This document shows, piece after piece, positions 47,130 through 56,821 of a DNA stretch of 64,000 nt. Where the stretch lies: the NCBI GenBank assembly GCA_902761585.1, contig CACWKX010000010.1:1-64000 (forward strand). Direction: 5' to 3'. This DNA comes from an uncultured Lachnospiraceae bacterium (GTDB taxonomy: Bacteria; Bacillota; Clostridia; Lachnospirales; Lachnospiraceae). Below the pieces are notes generated by a model that was not told where the DNA came from, did no database searches, and saw only the letters and a program-made list of their open reading frames with translations. The position numbers and the translations under genes were made by a program. Each line of letters opens with the position of its first letter. Position 1 is the first letter of the stretch.

Positions 47130-48524
47130 TTATCGATTCTTGTCGATGAGGTCAGACACATCGAAGAATGATGAGAAATTGTCCGGCGCATTCTTCAGCG
47201 AGTAGCCATCGACAAAACGCCTGGTCATCCTCATGTAGCCATCCCCGATTTCCTTGTAGTCTGTGTCCCCCCACAGACCGCAGAGATAGACCAGTCCGTT
47301 CTCAAGCAGATAACTGAGGCTGTCCCCCGGGTAGGAAACTTCCGCCCCATACGGAAAGAACAGAATATCTGCCTTTCCGGTCAGCGGCGCGACTTTGCTC
47401 TCCCAGCTGTCGATCTCCTGCCTGAACTGGTCCGTTGTCATGGACGCGTCATTCATGTAAGAATGGGACCAGCCGGCGGACGCGATGCTCCATCCCTCAT
47501 CTGTAAGCGACTTCGCGATCTCCGCGATCTTCTTCTGATCATCCGTGTAGGAAGCCGTGCTGTTTGCGGAGGAGGAACCTGCCTGATTTCCACTTTCGGA
47601 TTCTGAAGAGGAACCAGCGCTTCCGGTATCCGGCAGCCGATAGCCGAACACACCGTTCTTGCCGGAAACCGACACAATTCCGCGTGCCCCGCGGAACGAA
47701 AAGTCCGGATGTTCTGCGATAAAAGAATCCAGAATCGGAATCAAATCATAATCCCCGGACAGGTCGTGCCCGTCTGCATCCGTATACTTTGCCTTGACTG
47801 CCCCGTCCTCTACCGTCAGTGCGGTCGCAATCCCGTCCCCGTTTTTCACAGAAGAATAGTCCACGTTGTCCTGGGACAGAACAATCGGCTTCTTCCCTGA
47901 AGGGAGCCTGAGCGTCTGGAGCTCCATGTCTCCCTCGGACTGCAGTTTCGCGATGCTGTGGATGTCAACCAGAATATAGTTGTTCTCATACAGGCTCTGA
48001 AGCATCGCCTTGAACTCATCCGTCGTCACCATCGTGCTCTTGTACGTGTCTGACAGGCTGTCTCCGTCAAATGCCCTCGACGGGTCCTCAATCAGGGTCG
48101 GGAAGCACAAATGAGGGATGTCTCCATCCCAGGCCGTAAGCGCCGCGTCGCCCGCCTCATACTGCTTTCTGGCCTCTGCCACACGGCTGTCCAGGGCAAG
48201 ATTGCCGGAAAGCGTATTCAGCGTTGCGATGGCCTCCTCATAATTATATCCTGCAGCCTGATTCGCAGCTGTCTGCAGAATCTGTGAGACATTCTGCTCC
48301 TCCGACTCCGACTGCTCCTGTGCTGCCCGCTGTTCCTTCATCTTCGGAGTCTCGACCGGCTCATTGTTCTCATACTTGCCGTCTGTCCCGATCGCCTCGG
48401 CAATCTGGTAATTCATCTGCTTGCGGCTGCAGCCCGAAAGCCCAAGTACAGCTGCCGCAAGCCCCGCTGCAGCTGCGGCAGCTGCAGCTTTGCGTAAAGT
48501 CGTAGAATGTGCTCTGCGCATCAT
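47130..48524 (-). CDS. Lipoprotein with degenerate polysaccharide-deacetylase domain
   Basis: A 464-residue exported lipoprotein: Ala-rich signal peptide with lipobox LSGC (Cys32), a charged low-complexity stretch (60-80), a helical repeat-like part (90-125), then a NodB-like region (about 210-464). The metal motif TFDDG is replaced by LSQDNVDY (216-223), and HSxxH reads HSYMN (354-358), so the Asp-His-His site is incomplete and the enzyme may be inactive or altered. A Ser/Asn-rich linker (301-325) interrupts the domain. Related lipoproteins occur in Lachnospiraceae. It overlaps dapL; GTG at 48527 and ATG at 48521 are alternative starts. Confidence 0.75.
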   Translation of the reverse strand: MMRRAHSTTLRKAAAAAAAAGLAAAVLGLSGCSRKQMNYQIAEAIGTDGKYENNEPVETPKMKEQRAAQEQSESEEQNVSQILQTAANQAAGYNYEEAIATLNTLSGNLALDSRVAEARKQYEAGDAALTAWDGDIPHLCFPTLIEDPSRAFDGDSLSDTYKSTMVTTDEFKAMLQSLYENNYILVDIHSIAKLQSEGDMELQTLRLPSGKKPIVLSQDNVDYSSVKNGDGIATALTVEDGAVKAKYTDADGHDLSGDYDLIPILDSFIAEHPDFSFRGARGIVSVSGKNGVFGYRLPDTGSAGSSSESESGNQAGSSSANSTASYTDDQKKIAEIAKSLTDEGWSIASAGWSHSYMNDASMTTDQFRQEIDSWESKVAPLTGKADILFFPYGAEVSYPGDSLSYLLENGLVYLCGLWGDTDYKEIGDGYMRMTRRFVDGYSLKNAPDNFSSFFDVSDLIDKNR

Positions 48525-49738
48525 CACATCCTCTGAATCCGGCGCACCGCCTCTTTTGTGTTTTCATATGTTCCGAACGCAGTCAGGCGGAAATAATGCT
48601 CTCCGCTCGGTCCGAAGCCTGAGCCCGGTGTTCCGACAACATGTGCCTTCTCCAGCAGCCGGTCAAAAAACTCCCAGGATGTCATCTGGTCCGGCGTCTT
48701 CATCCAGATATAGGGTGCGTCAACGCCGCCGTACACTTCATATCCGGACTCCTTCAGAGCGTCCATGATCACCCTGCAGTTTCTCTTGTAGTATCCGACC
48801 TGCTCCTTCAGCTCCTTCTTTCCCTCCTCGGAGTAGACCGCCATCGCTGCTTTCTGAACGATGTAAGGCGCTCCGTTGAACTTGGTCCCATGCCTTCTCG
48901 CCCACAGGGAATGAAGCTTCACACCGCCGCGCTCCAGATCCTTCGGCACCACCGTGAAGCCCAGACGTGTGCCGGTGAAGCCTGCATTCTTTGAAAATGA
49001 GCGAATCTCGATCGCGCAGCTGCGGGCACCTTCACATTCATAGATCGAGTGCGGAACATCCGGAGCAGAGATGTAAGCCTCATATGCAGCATCATATATG
49101 ATCACGGCGCCGATCCTGTTTGCATAGTCAACCCATTCGCTCAGGCGCTCCTTTGTGATGGAAGCTCCTGTCGGATTATTCGGGTAACAGAGATAGATGA
49201 TATCCGGTTCCTCCTTCGGAAGCTCCGGCGTGAAATTGTTTTCCGCCACGCATGGCATATAAATCACATCACTCCAGCGCTCCGTCTTCGGATCGTAGGT
49301 TCCGCAGCGGCCTGCCATGACATTTGAGTCCACGTAGACGGGATAAACCGGATCACAGACCGCAATCCGGCTGTCCCTGGAAAAGATTTCCTGGATATTT
49401 CCCGAATCACTCTTTGCACCGTCGGAGATGAAGATTTCGTCCGGGTTGATGCTGCAGCCCCTGTCTTCATAATCGTTTTTTGCGATCGTCTCGCGGAGCC
49501 AGCCGTATCCAAGATCTGGGGAATACCCGTGGAAGGTTTCCGCGCGGGACATGTCGTCCACTGCTGCGTGAAGCGCCTTGATGATCGCAGGCACAAGGGG
49601 CTGCGTCACATCACCGATTCCGAGGCTGATCACATCCGCCTCAGGATGCGCCTCCTTGAAGGCTCTGGACTTTTTCCCGATGGTGGAAAACAAATAGCTT
49701 CCGGGAAGCTTCAGGTAATCCTCGTTGACTCTGTACAT
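48524..49738 (-). CDS. dapL: LL-diaminopimelate aminotransferase
   Basis: A 404-residue fold-type I PLP aminotransferase that converts tetrahydrodipicolinate directly to LL-diaminopimelate, bypassing the succinylase and acetylase routes. It starts YRVNEDYLKLPGSYLFSTIG, typical of DapL, and has CYPNNPTGA, YDAAYEAYI and the PLP lysine in SFSKNAGFTGTRLG. The start at 49738 has GAGGAG upstream; the frame opens at 49849. It lies 88 bases after dapF, which uses its product. Confidence 0.95.
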   Translation of the reverse strand: MYRVNEDYLKLPGSYLFSTIGKKSRAFKEAHPEADVISLGIGDVTQPLVPAIIKALHAAVDDMSRAETFHGYSPDLGYGWLRETIAKNDYEDRGCSINPDEIFISDGAKSDSGNIQEIFSRDSRIAVCDPVYPVYVDSNVMAGRCGTYDPKTERWSDVIYMPCVAENNFTPELPKEEPDIIYLCYPNNPTGASITKERLSEWVDYANRIGAVIIYDAAYEAYISAPDVPHSIYECEGARSCAIEIRSFSKNAGFTGTRLGFTVVPKDLERGGVKLHSLWARRHGTKFNGAPYIVQKAAMAVYSEEGKKELKEQVGYYKRNCRVIMDALKESGYEVYGGVDAPYIWMKTPDQMTSWEFFDRLLEKAHVVGTPGSGFGPSGEHYFRLTAFGTYENTKEAVRRIQRM

Positions 49739-49826
49739 AGTTCTCCTCTCTGACAACTCTTCTCTGTCTAACCTACTGCCGCCGCTCTGGAATACTGCCT
49801 TTCTCAGGCCGTTCTGATTGAATCGC

Positions 49827-50699
49827 TTACAAACGGATCTCGCCCTCAAAAACCGTGACAGCCGGGCCGGTCATGAAGACCGTGTTTTTCTCCTCGTCCC
49901 ACTCGACCAGAAGATCGCCGCCACGCAGGTGAACCAGCACCTTCCTGTCTGTCCATCCGTTCAGAATACAGGCCACTCCGACGGCGCACGCGCCTGTTCC
50001 GCATGCCCAGGTTTCGCCGCTCCCGCGTTCCCAGACACGCATCCGGACATTCTCCCTGTCATCGACATGAATGAATTCCGTATTCACTCCCTCCGGGAAT
50101 ATCGGGTGGTGCTCAAAATGAGGCCCGATCGCCGGAAGATCCAGCCCATACGGATCCCTGACCCTTGTAACACAATGGGGATTGCCCATCGAGACGCAGG
50201 TAACAGGCCAACTCTGCCCATTCACGTTCAGCGGCGCATCCAGAATAACCCTTCCGTAAGGCTTTTTCTCAGAAATGAGGCATCCATCGGCCTCTCTGGG
50301 ACGGACCGGAATCTTCTCCGGCTCCAGCACCGGGCTTCCCATATCGACGCGTACGGTTTCGACCTTCCCATCCTTCACGTGAAGATCGAGCGTCTTGACT
50401 CCGGAAAGAGTCTCGACGGTCATCCGTTCCTTTTGCACCATCCCGTGGTCATAAACATACTTCGCCACACAGCGGATTCCGTTCCCGCACATCTTCCCTC
50501 TGGATCCGTCTGCGTTGTACATGTCCATGAAACAATCCGCCGTCCGAGAAGGTCTGATGATGATCAGTCCATCCGACCCGACTCCGAAATGACGGTCGGA
50601 TATGAAAACCGCCGCCTTCTCCGGGTCCTGCACGGTCTCCTCAAACCCATTCACATAAACGTAGTCATTGCCGCAGCCATGCATCTTGGTAAACTTCAT
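49827..50699 (-). CDS. dapF: Diaminopimelate epimerase
   Basis: A 290-residue cofactor-free racemase turning LL- into meso-diaminopimelate for lysine and peptidoglycan. The two catalytic cysteines lie in SRGKMCGNGIRCVAKY and ETWACGTGACAV, and the N-terminus is KFTKMHGCGNDYVYV. The open frame continues to 50807, but the ATG at 50699 with AAGGGAG upstream gives the family start. A promoter at 50755-50783 would drive dapF-dapL. Confidence 0.96.
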   Translation of the reverse strand: MKFTKMHGCGNDYVYVNGFEETVQDPEKAAVFISDRHFGVGSDGLIIIRPSRTADCFMDMYNADGSRGKMCGNGIRCVAKYVYDHGMVQKERMTVETLSGVKTLDLHVKDGKVETVRVDMGSPVLEPEKIPVRPREADGCLISEKKPYGRVILDAPLNVNGQSWPVTCVSMGNPHCVTRVRDPYGLDLPAIGPHFEHHPIFPEGVNTEFIHVDDRENVRMRVWERGSGETWACGTGACAVGVACILNGWTDRKVLVHLRGGDLLVEWDEEKNTVFMTGPAVTVFEGEIRL

Positions 50700-50754
50700 G
50701 TAAGGCTGTCTCCCTTCTTTCAAAACCTGTCCGGATGGTTGATTGCCGCCCTTC

Positions 50755-50783
50755 AGCATACACGATTCCAAAGTCCAAGGCAA
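50755..50783 (-). promoter_or_regulatory. Candidate promoter of dapF-dapL
   Basis: Minus-strand -35 TTGCCT (50778-50783), 17-base spacer, -10 TATGCT (50755-50760), in the 144-base gap between the methyltransferase gene and dapF. Confidence 0.5.
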
Positions 50784-50843
50784 CCGCTGAGCGTCTGCGG
50801 CATCCATGCAGATCCATAGCCCGCCTCAGGCATCTCAGCCCTG

Positions 50844-51644
50844 TCACGACTTTCCATGTGTCAGGCCGGAGTCGCTTTTCGTCTGCCCGCAAAGCTTTCT
50901 TCCGGACTCCCGAAATACAAGCAGCATCCGGCTGCTGTCCGGCGCAAGCGGCCGTTCCGAATAACCATCGAAGGCCGCCTGAAAAATCAGCCCGGCTTCC
51001 TCCGCCAGTCTCTTCACGGTCTCCATCGGGTAGGCTCTCTCAACATGAGTCTCGGATGTCCTCTGGTAAAGTCCGTTCTCAAGTCGGGCAAATATCGTCA
51101 GGTCATATTCATTTTCACAGAGATCAGGATGGTAATCGTTCTCCCAGACCAGCGTGCATTCCTCTCTCACATCCGCAAAGACATTCTGCGCAAGCTCATG
51201 TTCGTAATAATACGCTGTGTTCATATCAAACACAAAGATGCCGCCCGGGTCCAGATAATTCTCCACCAGTTTGAAAACCGTCAGCAGATCCTCCTCCGAC
51301 TCCAGATAATTCAGGCAGTCACAGCACGAGCAGACCGCCCTGACCGTCCCATACAGCTCAAAGGCCCGCATGTCCTGCAGAAGATACAGAATGTCTCCCC
51401 TTCCCTGTTCATGTTCCATCGCCACCTGGAGCATGTCCTCAGAGCCGTCAACGCCGATCATGTCATAGCCTCTGTCCCTGAGGCGCCTGGTCATCTGACC
51501 CGTCCCGCAGCCCAGGTCGAGGACAAGCCCATCGTCAATCCCGTAGCGGGAAAGAATCCGGCAAAGCTGCCGTGACCAGCTGTCATACGGGACATTGTCC
51601 ATGAATTTGTCATAAACCTGCGCAAAGCTTTCATACATCGCCAT
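50844..51644 (-). CDS. Class I SAM-dependent methyltransferase
   Basis: A 266-residue methyltransferase. It has the SAM-binding loop VLDLGCGTGQMTRRL near residues 41-55, the second acidic residue in GVDGSEDML, and a CCDCLNYL stretch after strand 4. The N-terminal YESFAQVYDKFMDNVPYDSW resembles the YqeM/CmoA-like group, whose substrates are mostly unknown. It starts 2 bases after the small membrane protein gene, so the two are co-translated. Confidence 0.88.
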   Translation of the reverse strand: MAMYESFAQVYDKFMDNVPYDSWSRQLCRILSRYGIDDGLVLDLGCGTGQMTRRLRDRGYDMIGVDGSEDMLQVAMEHEQGRGDILYLLQDMRAFELYGTVRAVCSCCDCLNYLESEEDLLTVFKLVENYLDPGGIFVFDMNTAYYYEHELAQNVFADVREECTLVWENDYHPDLCENEYDLTIFARLENGLYQRTSETHVERAYPMETVKRLAEEAGLIFQAAFDGYSERPLAPDSSRMLLVFRESGRKLCGQTKSDSGLTHGKS

Positions 51645-51646
51645 GT

Positions 51647-52147
51647 TCAGTGAATGACACCTCCGAGCAGTCCATAGAAAATCACCGAGATGATAAATGC
51701 AGCAAGCAGGACACCAAGTCCGATTGCCACAGAGGATCTCTTCCTGTCCATTCCAAGCAGGGCCGCGATCATGCTGCCGGTCCAGGCGCCTGTCCCCGGA
51801 AGCGGAATTCCGACAAAAAGCAGAAGTCCCAGAAATTCCCCCCTGCTGAGGCTTTCACTCTTCTTCATCGCGTGTGCCTCAATCTTATCGACCAGTTTGT
51901 GATGTTTCGTTCTCTTGAAAAACTGAAAAATCTTATTCAGCAGAAGCAGGATAAACGGAACCGGAAGAATGTTTCCGATGATGCAGATCGGAAGGGCTGT
52001 CAGCAGATTCACCCCGAGGAGCTTCGCCACAATCAGGCCTCCCCTGCACTCAAGAATCGGGAAGAGAGAGACAATGAAACAGACCAACTCGGCGGGCATG
52101 ATATGTCCCAGGTTATTCGCGAACCAGACGGCAACTGCGTTCGTCAT
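51647..52147 (-). CDS. Small multidrug-export-type membrane protein (COG2426)
   Basis: A 166-residue integral membrane protein with about four hydrophobic segments and the motif LFPILECRGGLIVAKLLGVN near the N-terminus and LLLFVGIPLPGTGAWTGSM in the middle, diagnostic of the family annotated as small multidrug export protein. The annotation is historical; transport has not been shown for most members. It stands between hisC and the methyltransferase. Confidence 0.85.
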   Translation of the reverse strand: MTNAVAVWFANNLGHIMPAELVCFIVSLFPILECRGGLIVAKLLGVNLLTALPICIIGNILPVPFILLLLNKIFQFFKRTKHHKLVDKIEAHAMKKSESLSRGEFLGLLLFVGIPLPGTGAWTGSMIAALLGMDRKRSSVAIGLGVLLAAFIISVIFYGLLGGVIH

Positions 52148-52183
52148 AGAGAAAACTCCTTATTATTCCACTTTATGATGGGT

Positions 52184-53242
52184 TTACAGATACGATTTCA
52201 GGAAGTCAAACAGAATGTCCATCTGCTCGTCCGTCCCGATCGTGATCCGCAGATAATCGTCGATCCGCGGGCTGTCAAAGTACCGGACAATGATACCCGC
52301 CCTTCTGAGCGCCTGAAACAGATTCCTTGCCTTCGCCTTCTCATGCCGGACAAACAAAAAGTTCGTCTGTGAATCGGCAAAGGAAAAGCCAAGTGCCGAC
52401 AGCTCTTTTTTGCTCCTCTCCCGCGTCGCAATCACCTTCCTGACTGTCTCTCTGTACCACCCGGAATCCTCCGCGGCAGCTTTTCCGGCGGCAAGTGCAG
52501 CCTGATTCATCGTGTAGGAATTGAAAGAATACTTGCAGTCATTCAGATAATGAATCAGCTTTTCTGAGCCAATTGCAAATCCGATCCGCATGCCGGCCAT
52601 GCTTCTGCTCTTCGAAAACGTCTGCACAACAAGCAGATTCTCGAATTCCGGAAGCAGGGACAGCGCACTGGATCCCTCCGGGGCAAAATCAATATAGGCT
52701 TCATCCACAATCACAACACTGCCCGGATTGGCGCGGAGAATGTCCCGCACCGCTCCCTTCTCCATCAAAACGCCTGTCGGCGCGTTGGGATTTGGAAAGA
52801 TGATTCCTCCATTCTCCTTCAGATAATCGTTCCTGACGATCTCAAAATCCGCATTCAGTTTCTGCTTCTGATACGGGATCCGGAACAGATCGGCCCAGAC
52901 CTCATAGAAGGAGTACGTAATATCCGGGAAGAGAATGGGCTTTCCGGAATTGAAGAAAGTCAGGAAGCTCATCGCCAGCACATCATCCGACCCGACCCCG
53001 ACAAACACCTGATCCGGGGAGACATGATATGCATCCGCCAGCGTCTTTGTCAGAGCGGCTGCCGCCGGATCCGGATACCTTCGGAGGCTATCCTCTGTCA
53101 CGCCCGAAAGCGCGGCCAGCACCCCCGGTGATGGAGGGTACGGATTTTCATTTGTATTCAGCTTTACAATGTGAAGATCCTTCGGTTGCTCGCCGGGTGT
53201 GTACGGCACGACTCTTCTGACGCCATCTTCCCATGAAGCCAT
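52184..53242 (-). CDS. hisC: Histidinol-phosphate aminotransferase
   Basis: A 352-residue PLP enzyme of histidine synthesis. It has KLNTNENPYPPSP, VGVGSDDVLA, FPNPNAPTG, VDEAYIDF, the PLP lysine in TFSKSRSMAGMRIGFA, and RYFDSPRIDDYLRITIG at the end. HisC-like enzymes may also accept phenylpyruvate or tyrosine precursors. No other his gene is in the window, so a broader role is possible. Start at 53242 has AGGAGGAG upstream. Confidence 0.93.
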   Translation of the reverse strand: MASWEDGVRRVVPYTPGEQPKDLHIVKLNTNENPYPPSPGVLAALSGVTEDSLRRYPDPAAAALTKTLADAYHVSPDQVFVGVGSDDVLAMSFLTFFNSGKPILFPDITYSFYEVWADLFRIPYQKQKLNADFEIVRNDYLKENGGIIFPNPNAPTGVLMEKGAVRDILRANPGSVVIVDEAYIDFAPEGSSALSLLPEFENLLVVQTFSKSRSMAGMRIGFAIGSEKLIHYLNDCKYSFNSYTMNQAALAAGKAAAEDSGWYRETVRKVIATRERSKKELSALGFSFADSQTNFLFVRHEKAKARNLFQALRRAGIIVRYFDSPRIDDYLRITIGTDEQMDILFDFLKSYL

Positions 53243-53328
53243 CTTTCTCTCCTCCTCGTCCTTCCCAGTCTGAATACTGCCACGCGTGTTTTTCAGCCAT
53301 TCAGCAGGCATGCCGGCTCAAATCGCCA

Positions 53329-54531
53329 TCACTTTTCCCACGAACGGCGGACTGTCCGCTCTGCCAGTCTTCCAAAAGCCAGCATGGACCGCTCGATCGT
53401 CTCAGGTGAAACACAGTAGGCAATCCGGACATATCCGGGTCCCTCAAATGACCGCCCGGGCACAAGCAGAAGATGCTCTTTCTTTGCCTCCGCGACAAAG
53501 TCCCTCTCATCCTCCAGCGGGCTCTTCAGCCACAGGTAGAAGGCTCCTTCCGGCTTCACATAGGAATATCCATATCTGTCCAGACCCTCGCAGAGGCTTT
53601 TTCTGTTCCGGTCATAGAAATCCAGATCCACCTTCGCCTCCAGGCACCCCGCGACTGCCAGCTGCATCAGGCTTGGCGCATTGACAAATCCGAGGACACG
53701 GTTTGCAACCGCTGCCGCTGCCTGAATCTGCCGCGCATCATCCAGCTCATCCGGCATCACGAGATACCCGATCCGTTCCCCCGGAAGAGACAGCGATTTG
53801 CTGAACGAATAGCCCACGATCGTGTTGTGATAATACTTTGTCAGAAACGGAACCTTTTTCCCATCGTATACCAGCTCCCTGTACGGTTCATCGGAAATCA
53901 GGTAGATCGATGTGCCATACTTTTTCTCCATCCGGCAGAGCAGCTCTGAAAGCTGCCGGATCTGGTCCTCCGGGTAAACCACTCCGGTCGGATTGTTCGG
54001 ATTGTTCAGAATGACAGCCTTTGTCTGTCTGCTGACCAGCCTCTCCGCTGCCTCAAGGTTCAAAAGGAAGTGCTCCGGCTCAGGCGGCACGACCCTGAGC
54101 ACGCCCTGGTGATTCGCCACATAGCTTCGGTACTCACCAAAGAATGGAGCGAATCCCAGCACCTCATCCCCCGGGTCAAGCAAGGTCTTCAGCGCCACGT
54201 TCAGTCCGCCGGCTGCACCAACCGTCATCAAAATGTTGTGACTGCCGAATGATGTGGAAAATCTTTTATTCAGACTGTCCGCAATCCTCTCCCGAACTTC
54301 CTCAAAACCGGCATTGGGCATATAGCCGTGAAGCTTCAGCGGCGGAACTGTCTCCGTCAGGTTTCTGATCTGCGCGCCGACACCTGCCGGGGCCGGAACG
54401 TTCGGATTTCCGAGGGAAAAGTCATAGACATTCTCTGCCCCGTATTCCGCCGCCATCCGCCTGCCTTCCTCAAACATGGCCCGGATCGCACTTGAATTCT
54501 GCACAAGTTCCTGCATTGCCCTTGCAATCAC
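53329..54531 (-). CDS. PLP-dependent class I/II aminotransferase
   Basis: A 400-residue aminotransferase. Recognised features are YDFSLGNPNVPAP, NNPNNPTGVVYPEDQ, SDEPYRELVYDG and the PLP lysine in YSFSKSLSLPGERIGYLVMP. It resembles the clostridial aspartate/aromatic aminotransferase group beginning SSAIRAMFEEGRRMAAEYG; the amino donor cannot be told from sequence. The start overlaps the DUF2156 stop by 4 bases. Confidence 0.9.
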   Translation of the reverse strand: MIARAMQELVQNSSAIRAMFEEGRRMAAEYGAENVYDFSLGNPNVPAPAGVGAQIRNLTETVPPLKLHGYMPNAGFEEVRERIADSLNKRFSTSFGSHNILMTVGAAGGLNVALKTLLDPGDEVLGFAPFFGEYRSYVANHQGVLRVVPPEPEHFLLNLEAAERLVSRQTKAVILNNPNNPTGVVYPEDQIRQLSELLCRMEKKYGTSIYLISDEPYRELVYDGKKVPFLTKYYHNTIVGYSFSKSLSLPGERIGYLVMPDELDDARQIQAAAAVANRVLGFVNAPSLMQLAVAGCLEAKVDLDFYDRNRKSLCEGLDRYGYSYVKPEGAFYLWLKSPLEDERDFVAEAKKEHLLLVPGRSFEGPGYVRIAYCVSPETIERSMLAFGRLAERTVRRSWEK

Positions 54532-55430
54532 TGAAGCGTCACCTCGCCTTTTTCAACCATCATCACCGGATGATAGCTCTCCTTTGCCTCCCGGAGGCCT
54601 TCATCTCCGGTATCGTCTTCCCGGTTTACATATGGAATCCCGTCCATCGCGTGCTCGACAAACTGCTGATTGATCACGGTGTAGGCTCCCTCGACATCTG
54701 TCAGTGCCTTCTCGATATGGACCACAAAGGTATCGTCATTCACCTTTTCCCCGATCGTATAGGCCACGACCTGTCCATTCACCCGGAGGAGGCCGCCTGT
54801 CAGATGAAGCTCCTTCAAAAGCCGGAGCGAGTTCAGCGCCACGCACATCTCAATCCGCTTCTCGTAAAGCTCATCACAGTCATTCAGCACCCGCCACTTC
54901 AGCCCCATCTGGAAGCATTCTTCCACATTATCATCTGTGATCGGCTCAAAGGACCAGTCCGGATAATCCCGAAGGAATTTGTTGATATGATTTTTCTTCC
55001 CGTGATATTTCCGTCCGGACAGGTTCTTCAGCTTCTCTGTCTCATAGACATAATCCCAGTAATTCCGGGTCGGCTCAAAACGGAACTTCCCCGGGCAGGC
55101 TGTCTCAATCAGATCGAACTGTTCCTTCGTCACATACCGGATTTTGAACGGCACCCCTTCCTCACTCGCCAGGCCGACCATTGCATCCAGTGCGGCAGGG
55201 AGCTTTTCCTGCTCTCCCATCGGGAACCGGAAAAAGGGCTTCGGCGTCTTCGACTTCAGAATCAGTACACCATCTGATATATGGTACTCCATGGGTTCGA
55301 GATGTTTCCACAGATACAGGTTTGAAAAACAGTCATCGCAGGAACGGGAATTCAGCCTTCTGTAGAATGGGAGAAGAAGCTCCTGATCCGCAAGTGTGAC
55401 CTCCTTGAATAGCGACTTTGGTAAATCCAT
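54528..55430 (-). CDS. DUF2156 (GNAT-fold, MprF C-terminal-like) protein
   Basis: A 300-residue soluble protein of the DUF2156 family, related to the aminoacyl-transferase domain of lysyl-phosphatidylglycerol synthases. Segments: LPFYRRLNSRSCDDCFSNLY, LSGRKYHGKKNHINKFLRDY, and YTVINQQFVEHAMDGIPYVN followed by REDDTGDEGLREAKESYHPV, all characteristic. The protein has no membrane domain, so it is not MprF itself. Substrate unknown. Lies between glmM and the aminotransferase, overlapping the latter by 4 bases. Confidence 0.87.
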   Translation of the reverse strand: MDLPKSLFKEVTLADQELLLPFYRRLNSRSCDDCFSNLYLWKHLEPMEYHISDGVLILKSKTPKPFFRFPMGEQEKLPAALDAMVGLASEEGVPFKIRYVTKEQFDLIETACPGKFRFEPTRNYWDYVYETEKLKNLSGRKYHGKKNHINKFLRDYPDWSFEPITDDNVEECFQMGLKWRVLNDCDELYEKRIEMCVALNSLRLLKELHLTGGLLRVNGQVVAYTIGEKVNDDTFVVHIEKALTDVEGAYTVINQQFVEHAMDGIPYVNREDDTGDEGLREAKESYHPVMMVEKGEVTLQ

Positions 55431-55448
55431 ACAATCCTTTCCGGCTTA

Positions 55449-56804
55449 TCAGCCTATCACAAGGCCCTCGCTGCGCATCACGGCTGCCACGTCATAGACA
55501 TACTTTGCGCAGAGGTCATCCGACTCGGCTTCCACCATCACACGGACGACCGGCTCCGTTCCGGAGGGGCGAACGAGGATGCGGCCATCCGAGCCGAGTT
55601 CCTCCTTTGCCTTTTCAACTGCGGCCTTCACTTTTTCGTTTTCCATCACAGCCTTTTTGTCAGCCACGCGCACATTCTTGAGCAGCTGCGGGTAGATGCG
55701 GCATTCTGCCTGCAGATCCCCGAGTGTCCGCTTGGAGGCAATCATCGTCTCCATCACCATCAGCGAAGTCAGGATTCCGTCCCCTGTCGTCGCATGCTTG
55801 CTGAAGATAATGTGCCCGGACTGCTCACCCCCGAGGCTGTACCCATTTGCCGACATATTCTCATAGACATATTTGTCACCCACCTGTGTCTGCTCGTAGC
55901 GCATGCCCTCACGCTCCAGCGCCTTGTACAGGCCGATGTTCGACATCACGGTTGTGACAACTGTGTTGTCCTTGAGCTGTCCGTGCTCTTTCATATATTT
56001 GCCGCAGACATACATGATCAGGTCGCCGTTAACCTCCCGGCCAGCCTCGTCGACCGCGATGCAGCGGTCTGCATCCCCATCGTAGGCAAAACCGATATCC
56101 AGGCTGTTTTCCTTTACAAATTCCTGAAGCGCATGGATATGGGTGCTCCCGCAGTCTGCATTGATATTCGTACCATCCGGGTGGTTGTTGATGACGTAAG
56201 TCTTTGCACCGAGTGCATCAAACACACTCTTTGCAATCGAGCTGGAGCTGCCGTTGGAGCAGTCAATTCCGATCCGGTAGTTTTTGAAGGAACGGGTTGC
56301 AAGAGAAATCAGGTAGCCGATATAACGGTTTCTGCCCGCCACATAATCCTGCGTGCGGCCGATCCGATCGCGTGTTGCAAGCGGGATCTCTCCGCTTCTG
56401 CCATCGATGTAGGCCTCAATCTTTTCCTCGATGGAAGCATCAATCTTCTGTCCTGTTCCGGAGATAATCTTGATCCCATTGTCATAGTATGGATTGTGGC
56501 TCGCCGAAATCATGATCCCGCAGTCAAAGTCATCCAGGCGGACGCAGAAGGCGACAGACGGTGTCGTCGTCACATGAAGCAGATAAGCATCCGCACCGGA
56601 AGCGACAAGTCCAGCGCTCAGCGCATCCTCAAACATGTAGCTGGATCTTCTGGTATCCTTTCCAATGACAATCTTTGCCTTGCCATCCTCATGCTGCTGT
56701 CCATAGTACCAGCCCAGAAAACGTCCGACCTGAAATGCATGCTGCACGTTCAGTGTCACATTCGCCTCCCCGCGAAACCCATCCGTTCCGAAATACTTCC
56801 CCAT
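55449..56804 (-). CDS. glmM: Phosphoglucosamine mutase
   Basis: A 451-residue enzyme interconverting glucosamine-6-phosphate and glucosamine-1-phosphate, which feeds UDP-GlcNAc and peptidoglycan. It starts MGKYFGTDGFRGEANV and has the phosphoserine loop ISASHNPYYDNGIKI, the metal motif DGDADRC, the sugar loop GGEQSGHI and RPSGTEPVVRVMVE. This gene supplies cell-wall precursors alongside dapF/dapL in the same region. Confidence 0.97.
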   Translation of the reverse strand: MGKYFGTDGFRGEANVTLNVQHAFQVGRFLGWYYGQQHEDGKAKIVIGKDTRRSSYMFEDALSAGLVASGADAYLLHVTTTPSVAFCVRLDDFDCGIMISASHNPYYDNGIKIISGTGQKIDASIEEKIEAYIDGRSGEIPLATRDRIGRTQDYVAGRNRYIGYLISLATRSFKNYRIGIDCSNGSSSSIAKSVFDALGAKTYVINNHPDGTNINADCGSTHIHALQEFVKENSLDIGFAYDGDADRCIAVDEAGREVNGDLIMYVCGKYMKEHGQLKDNTVVTTVMSNIGLYKALEREGMRYEQTQVGDKYVYENMSANGYSLGGEQSGHIIFSKHATTGDGILTSLMVMETMIASKRTLGDLQAECRIYPQLLKNVRVADKKAVMENEKVKAAVEKAKEELGSDGRILVRPSGTEPVVRVMVEAESDDLCAKYVYDVAAVMRSEGLVIG

Positions 56805-56821
56805 TTCAAACTTCCTCCTCT

